From Candidatus Dormiibacter inghamiae (GTDB lineage: Bacteria; Chloroflexota; Dormibacteria; Dormibacterales; Dormibacteraceae), in contig JAEKNQ010000028.1 of assembly GCA_016464825.1 (NCBI GenBank), positions 1 through 64,000 of the forward strand: 64,000 nt of DNA, in the 5' to 3' direction. Both the position numbers and the translations under genes were made by a program. The notes under the pieces were generated by a model. That model worked only from the letters and a program-made list of their open reading frames with translations, was not told the DNA's origin and ran no database searches. Positions 59,830 through 64,000 of the stretch are shown one piece after another. How positions within the stretch are numbered: position 1 is the first letter of the stretch; each line of letters begins with the position of its first letter.

Positions 59830-62052
59830 TCAGCGGCGGCGGTCGCCGCCCCGGCCGCCCCGGAAGCCGCCGCTGCGCTCCCTCGGTTCGTAGGTCTCGG
59901 CCGGGCGGGCGAGAGCCTCAGCCATCCGCTCGCGGTCGATCTTCTCATCGATCGGCAGCCCCTCGCGGGTCAGCTCCTCGATAGCTGCCTGCCGGCTCAG
60001 GTTCAGCCGGCCCTGGCTGTCAATCTCGGACGCCTTGACCATGATCTCATCGCCTAGGTTGGCGACCTCCTCCACCCGCTCGACGCGGTGGTCGGTGAGC
60101 TTGGAGACGTGCACCAGCCCATCCTGGTTGGGCAGAACCTCGACAAAGGCGCCGAAGGGCATGATGCGAACCACCTTGCCCCGATAGATCTTGCCCACCT
60201 CGACCTCGTCCGTCAGGCCTTTGACCCAGTCGATCGCTCGCCGGGCTCCGTCCTGATCCGAGGAGGCGATGAAGACCCTGCCGTCGTCCTCGACGTCGAT
60301 CTGCACGCCAGTCTCTTCCACTATCTTCCGGATCACCTTGCCGCCGGGACCGATGATGTCCCGGATCTTGTCAGGGTTGATCTGCAGCGTGGTGATTCGG
60401 GGTGAGTACTCGCTCATCTCCTTGCGCGGCTCGGGGATGACGTCAAGCATCTTCTGCAGCACGTGCAGGCGGGCGGCGCGGGCCTGCTCCAGGGCCTCGG
60501 CCATCATCTGCCGGGAGAGCCCCTTGATCTTGATGTCCATCTGCAGGGCGGTGATACCATCCTTGGTCCCCGCCACCTTGAAGTCCATATCGCCCAGCGC
60601 GTCCTCGACCCCCTGGATGTCGGTCAGGATGGCGTAGCGACCCTCGCGGGTGACGAGGCCCATCGCGATGCCAGCCACCGGTGCCGTGAGCGGGACGCCG
60701 GCATCCATGAGGGCCAGGGTGGAGCCACAGACCGATGCCATGGAGGTCGAGCCGTTGGAGGAAAGGATCTCTGAGACCAGCCGCATGGTGTAAGGCCAGT
60801 CGTCCAGCGAGGGCAGCACTGGCAGCAGCGCCCGCTCCGCCAGGGCGCCATGACCGATCTCCCGCCGGCCGGGGCTGCGCAGCGGTTTCGCTTCGCCGAC
60901 CGAATAGGGCGGCATGTTGTAGTGATGCATGTACCGCTTGGAGACCTCAAGGCCAAGACCGTCGATCTTTTGGGCGTCGCCCATGGTGCCCAGGGTGAGA
61001 ATGGTCAACGCCTGGGTCTGGCCGCGCCTGAACATGCCCGAACCATGAGTGCGAGGAAGGACCCCGACCTGGACGGTGATGTCGCGAACGTCCTTGGTCC
61101 CGCGGCCGTCCACCCGCACGCCTTCTTCGATCACCCGCTGGCGGACCCGGTCCTTCACCTTCTTCTCGAAGATCGCGTCTAGCTGGCCTGAGTCGTCAGG
61201 CCAGCGCTCGGCCAGCGCGGCCTTGGTGTCGGCCTTGAGGGTGGCCAGCTGCAGTTCCCGGTCGGCCTTGTCGGGGTTGTAACAGGCCTGGTCCAAGCGA
61301 CCCGCGATGAACTCGCCCACCGCTTCCACCTGGGTCTGATCGAAGCTCGGCGAGGTGAACTCGCGCTTCGGCTTACCCATCTCAGCGCGCAGCTCCTCGA
61401 TCGCCTGGCAGATGACGCCGATGGCCTGGTGAGCCATCTCCAGCGCATCGACCACTATCTGCTCGCTGACGCCCTTGGCGCCAGCCTCGACCATGAGGAT
61501 GGCGTCCTTGGTGCCGGCCACCACCAGATCCAGCTCTGACCTATCCATGTCGGTGAGCTTGGGATTGACCACTACCTGGCCGTCCAGGTACCCCATCCGA
61601 ACCGCTCCCACGGGACCCAGGAAGGGAATGTCGGAGATGGTCAGGGCGGCGGACGCGCCGTTGATGGCCAGGGTCGCGGGGTCGTTCACCTGGTCGGTCG
61701 AGAGGACAGTCGACATGACCTGCACGTCATGGCGGAAGCCGTCAGGAAACAGGGGCCGCAGGGGCCGGTCCGTCAGTCGAGAGTTGAGAATCGCCTGCTC
61801 GCTCGGTCGCCCCTCGCGGCGCATGAACGCCCCCGGGATCCGGCCGACCGCGTAGTGCTTCTCCTCGTAGTCACAGGTGAGCGGGAAAAAATCGATCCCG
61901 GGCCTTGGCTCTCGCGACATTGTCGCGGTGCTGAGGATGACTGTGTCGCCGTCCTTGATCAGGACCCCGCCGTTGGCCTGCTCGGCCATGGTGCCAGAAC
62001 TCAGGCTGAGCTTACGCCCGGCCAGTTCAAATGATTTCGTGACTTCAGCCAC
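59830..62052 (-). CDS. pnp: Polyribonucleotide nucleotidyltransferase (PNPase)
   Basis: 740 residues from a GTG. Two RNase PH domains (FPLTCDYEEKHYAVGRIPG; EILSSNGSTSMASVCG) flank a helical domain, followed by KH (INPDKIRDIIGPGGKVIRKI) and S1 (GKIYRGKVVRIMPFGAFVEVL) domains. The C-terminal tail is Arg/Gly rich. It degrades RNA from the 3' end using phosphate. The Shine-Dalgarno GGAGGT is inside a hairpin (62058-62073), consistent with autoregulation as in other pnp genes. Confidence 0.96.
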   Translation of the reverse strand: MAEVTKSFELAGRKLSLSSGTMAEQANGGVLIKDGDTVILSTATMSREPRPGIDFFPLTCDYEEKHYAVGRIPGAFMRREGRPSEQAILNSRLTDRPLRPLFPDGFRHDVQVMSTVLSTDQVNDPATLAINGASAALTISDIPFLGPVGAVRMGYLDGQVVVNPKLTDMDRSELDLVVAGTKDAILMVEAGAKGVSEQIVVDALEMAHQAIGVICQAIEELRAEMGKPKREFTSPSFDQTQVEAVGEFIAGRLDQACYNPDKADRELQLATLKADTKAALAERWPDDSGQLDAIFEKKVKDRVRQRVIEEGVRVDGRGTKDVRDITVQVGVLPRTHGSGMFRRGQTQALTILTLGTMGDAQKIDGLGLEVSKRYMHHYNMPPYSVGEAKPLRSPGRREIGHGALAERALLPVLPSLDDWPYTMRLVSEILSSNGSTSMASVCGSTLALMDAGVPLTAPVAGIAMGLVTREGRYAILTDIQGVEDALGDMDFKVAGTKDGITALQMDIKIKGLSRQMMAEALEQARAARLHVLQKMLDVIPEPRKEMSEYSPRITTLQINPDKIRDIIGPGGKVIRKIVEETGVQIDVEDDGRVFIASSDQDGARRAIDWVKGLTDEVEVGKIYRGKVVRIMPFGAFVEVLPNQDGLVHVSKLTDHRVERVEEVANLGDEIMVKASEIDSQGRLNLSRQAAIEELTREGLPIDEKIDRERMAEALARPAETYEPRERSGGFRGGRGGDRRR

Positions 62053-62057
62053 GTTGT

Positions 62058-62141
62058 ACCTCCATAGGGAGGTCAGGGACCTTGCAACCGGCTGCGACCT
62101 GAGGAAACCCGCTGTCGCGGCAGGGTGCCAGGGGCCTGACC
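62058..62141 (-). promoter_or_regulatory. pnp leader with two mutually exclusive helices
   Basis: On the minus strand ACCTCC (62073-62068) can pair with the Shine-Dalgarno GGAGGT (62063-62058) over a four-base loop, five bases from the GTG. The same anti-Shine-Dalgarno bases are part of CCTGACC (62077-62071), which can instead pair with GGTCAGG upstream (62141-62135). Forming the long helix would free the Shine-Dalgarno. Control by PNPase digestion of the upstream strand is a natural model. Confidence 0.55.
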
Positions 62142-62156
62142 CCCAACAAATATTGT

Positions 62157-62174
62157 GGGCGGGTCTTCCCGCCC
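62157..62174 (-). terminator. Hairpin after rpsO
   Basis: GGGCGGG and CCCGCCC (62157-62163 and 62168-62174) form a 7-bp stem six bases after the rpsO stop. An AT-rich stretch (ACAATATTTGTT) follows on the minus strand. It may partly stop transcription or protect the 3' end of the rpsO message, leaving some read-through to pnp. Confidence 0.55.
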
Positions 62175-62180
62175 GTTCTC

Positions 62181-62450
62181 CTATCGCCTGATACCCAACT
62201 TCGAGATCAGAGCGCGGTAGCGCTCGACGTCGTTGCGGCCCAGGTAGTTCAGCAGGCGACGCCGCTTGCCGACCAGGAGAAGAAGGCCGCGTCGGGAGTG
62301 ATGGTCCTTCTGATTGACCTTCAGGTGCTCAGTGAGCTGCTTGATGCGCTCTGAGAAGATGGCAACCTGAACTTCTGGCGAGCCTGTGTCTGAGTCGTGG
62401 AGCCGATGCTCTCCGACAAGCCTTTCCTTGACTGCGCTATCTACTGCCAA
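62181..62450 (-). CDS. rpsO: 30S ribosomal protein S15
   Basis: 89 residues from a TTG, the standard length. [41 protein letters not shown] and [19 protein letters not shown] are S15 hallmarks. It binds the central domain of 16S rRNA. The rpsO-pnp order is conserved across bacteria. It starts 35 bases after xylH, so it probably has its own promoter inside that gene. Confidence 0.97.
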   Translation of the reverse strand: MAVDSAVKERLVGEHRLHDSDTGSPEVQVAIFSERIKQLTEHLKVNQKDHHSRRGLLLLVGKRRRLLNYLGRNDVERYRALISKLGIRR

Positions 62451-62485
62451 ACCGAAAGATTAGTCTACCGAAAGGTTGGGGCGGT

Positions 62486-63709
62486 CTACGCCTTGCCTGA
62501 CGCCTGCCGACCGTGCCGGGCGACGCCGTCGATGGTCACCGCCGCGAGCAGAACCGCACCCGTGATGACGAACTTGATCGACGCCGGCAGTCCCAGCAGG
62601 TCCATCCCGTTCGAGATCGAGATGATCACCAACGCGCCGGTGACAGCCGACCAGACGGAGCCCCGGCCGCCGAACAGCGAGGTACCGCCGATCACGGCTG
62701 CTGCGATGACGTTCAGCAGCAGGTCCGAGCCACCGGACGACTGATTGACGGCGAGCAGCCGTGACGCGGCCAGAACCCCGCCGCACGCCGCCATGACGCC
62801 GGCCAGCGCGAAGACGGCGACGCGGATGCCGTTCACGGATATGCCTGCGCGGCGTGCGGCCTCCGGGCTACCGCCAACCGCCATGATGTAGCGCCCGAAC
62901 CGGGTTCGCCGAACCAGGAAGTCGAATCCGACGGCGAATCCGAGCAGAATGAGCAGCGCCAGGGGCACGCCGAGGTAGCCGTTCAGCACCACCAGAGCCG
63001 CAGCGACCAGGATTACGAGAACTATCAGCCCCGCCAGCCAGGCGCCGATGGGACCGACGTCCAAGTCGGCGGCCCGGCGCCGGCGCCGGGTCAAGAGCCC
63101 GCTGCCGGCGAACGCCAGAATCACAACCACACCCACCGCCCACCCTGCCCAATCGGGCAGATAGGTGCCGGCCAGGGCGTCGATGGTGGTATCCGGGAGG
63201 TTGAGCGTCCCGGTGGAGCCCAGGACCAGCAGCAGGGCGCCCTGCCACGCCAACAGTCCCGCCAGCGTGACCACGAACGAGGGGATGCGCAGCCGGCTGA
63301 ACCAGAAGCCCTGGACGAGTCCGATGGCGCCGCCCGCCGCGATGGCGCTCGCGATCGCCAGCCATGCCGGCAGCCCGTGCTTCACGTTCAGGACTGCCAT
63401 GATGCCGGCGCAGAGCCCGCTGACCTGTCCCACCGACAGGTCGATCTCCCCCAGCAGCAGGACCAGCACTATGCCAACCGAGATGGTTCCGGTCGCGGCC
63501 GTCTGAGTCGCCAGGTTGGTCAGGTTGCGTGGCGTCAGGAAGTTGGGGTTCAGGAACCAAAAGATCGCCCAGATCAGGATGAGGCCGACGATGACCGGCA
63601 GGGAGCCGACGTCTCCCTCCCGAAGGCGGCGCACGCGGCTCGTGAGCCAGCCGCCAACACCAGTCGTGGCCTCGGCGCCTGCGGGTTGCGGCTGAACGGC
63701 AGTGCTCAG
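62486..63709 (-). CDS. xylH: Sugar ABC transporter permease (XylH/RbsC type), probable CTG start
   Basis: About 407 residues from the CTG at 63709, which overlaps the upstream ATPase stop as CTGA and gives STAVQPQPAG. About ten membrane helices follow, with LLLGEIDLSVGQVSGL and IGGTSLFGGRGSVWSAVTGALV, the branched-chain/ribose permease signature. The long loop between helices fits XylH. Another option is a GTG in SRVRRLREGD, about 26 codons in, which would still keep all helices. It imports a sugar together with the partial ATPase gene upstream. Confidence 0.9.
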   Translation of the reverse strand: MSTAVQPQPAGAEATTGVGGWLTSRVRRLREGDVGSLPVIVGLILIWAIFWFLNPNFLTPRNLTNLATQTAATGTISVGIVLVLLLGEIDLSVGQVSGLCAGIMAVLNVKHGLPAWLAIASAIAAGGAIGLVQGFWFSRLRIPSFVVTLAGLLAWQGALLLVLGSTGTLNLPDTTIDALAGTYLPDWAGWAVGVVVILAFAGSGLLTRRRRRAADLDVGPIGAWLAGLIVLVILVAAALVVLNGYLGVPLALLILLGFAVGFDFLVRRTRFGRYIMAVGGSPEAARRAGISVNGIRVAVFALAGVMAACGGVLAASRLLAVNQSSGGSDLLLNVIAAAVIGGTSLFGGRGSVWSAVTGALVIISISNGMDLLGLPASIKFVITGAVLLAAVTIDGVARHGRQASGKA

Positions 63710-64000
63710 GCGAGGTCCTCCGCTGAAGCGTCGCTCGCTCGTAGCTTGCCGAACTCGGCGCCCGTGATGGCGCCCACCACCTCCTCCCGGCTCGCCGCCT
63801 TGACGTCGAACGTCGCCACTCGCCGGCCGAGGCGCATCACCACTATGCGGTCGCACACCTCGAACACGTCGGCCATGTTATGGCTGATCACCACCACTCC
63901 CAGGCCCCGCTCGCGCAGGCGCAGGATCAAGTCGAGGACCTGGCGCGTCTGCGCGACGCCGAGCGCCGCGGTGGGCTCGTCGAGGAGAACTATCTTGGCG
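63706..64000 (-). CDS. xylG: Sugar ABC transporter ATP-binding protein, partial (XylG type)
   Basis: The gene runs off the right edge. The visible C-terminal 97 codons include Walker B IVLLDEPTAALG, the H-loop VVVISHNMADVFEVCD and a tail of the XylG/RbsA kind (FDVKAASREEVVGAITGAE). It powers the permease at 62486-63709. The stop overlaps the permease's probable CTG. The N-terminal domain lies outside the window. Confidence 0.92.
   Translation of the reverse strand, partial: AKIVLLDEPTAALGVAQTRQVLDLILRLRERGLGVVVISHNMADVFEVCDRIVVMRLGRRVATFDVKAASREEVVGAITGAEFGKLRASDASAEDLA

Overview
The window is a GC-rich chromosomal segment from a bacterium of the Terrabacteria type. Succinylase-branch diaminopimelate genes, SpoVS, RNase Y, RNase J and LexA boxes of the Gram-positive form (CGAAC-N4-GTTCG) all point that way. 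A Dormibacterota/Chloroflexota-like or deep actinobacterial-like lineage is my best guess, but no rRNA is present to settle it. No tRNA, rRNA, CRISPR array, prophage or insertion sequence was recognised. Genes are tightly packed, and 4-base stop/start overlaps are very common.

Layout. 0.2-4.5 kb (+): enolase, then a sulfur amino acid cluster (Cys/Met PLP enzyme, small membrane protein, CysM, JAMM peptidase). 4.5-4.9 kb: a frameshifted AHSA1-type gene. 5.1-10.3 kb (-): alpha-glucan debranching enzyme, a GT4 glycosyltransferase and a Usp-GpgS fusion. 10.4-14.0 kb (+): Der and a two-component system. 14.4-21.7 kb (-): a small unknown, the pyruvate dehydrogenase complex (with E3 and E1-alpha fused) and NadE. 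22-27.2 kb (+): PyrF, archaeal-type ornithine cyclodeaminase, a split TauE-like permease, and acyl-CoA dehydrogenase plus TetR behind a perfect 28-bp palindrome. 27.6-34 kb: membrane proteins, a UspA protein, an APC permease and a second GT4. 33.9-34.9 kb: an SOS locus with a LysM gene divergent from lexA over two LexA boxes.

35-62 kb (-) is a long housekeeping block. In transcription order from the right end it reads: sugar ABC transporter (xylG partial, xylH), rpsO, pnp, dapB, asd, dapA, family-4 UDG, RNase J, FtsK, PgsA-CinA fusion, recA (with LexA box), recX, rny, ymdB, spoVS, miaB, mutS, mutL, miaA, hflX, dapE, dapC, dapD. It joins RNA decay (PNPase, RNase J, RNase Y), DNA repair, tRNA modification and most of lysine/DAP synthesis.

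The most unusual signal concerns translation starts. Five genes (GT4, first TauE half, miaB, udg, xylH) lack a plausible ATG/GTG/TTG start that keeps conserved N-terminal residues. In four of them a CTG or ATA codon overlaps the upstream stop as CTGA or ATAG, in the same geometry as the ATGA/GTGA/TTGA junctions elsewhere in the window. The case is strongest for udg and miaB, where iron-sulfur cysteines lie upstream of the first canonical start. Other items of note are three gene fusions, a pnp leader with two mutually exclusive helices over the Shine-Dalgarno sequence, a 42-nt dispersed repeat, and a codon-pair bias for ATA-GTN.
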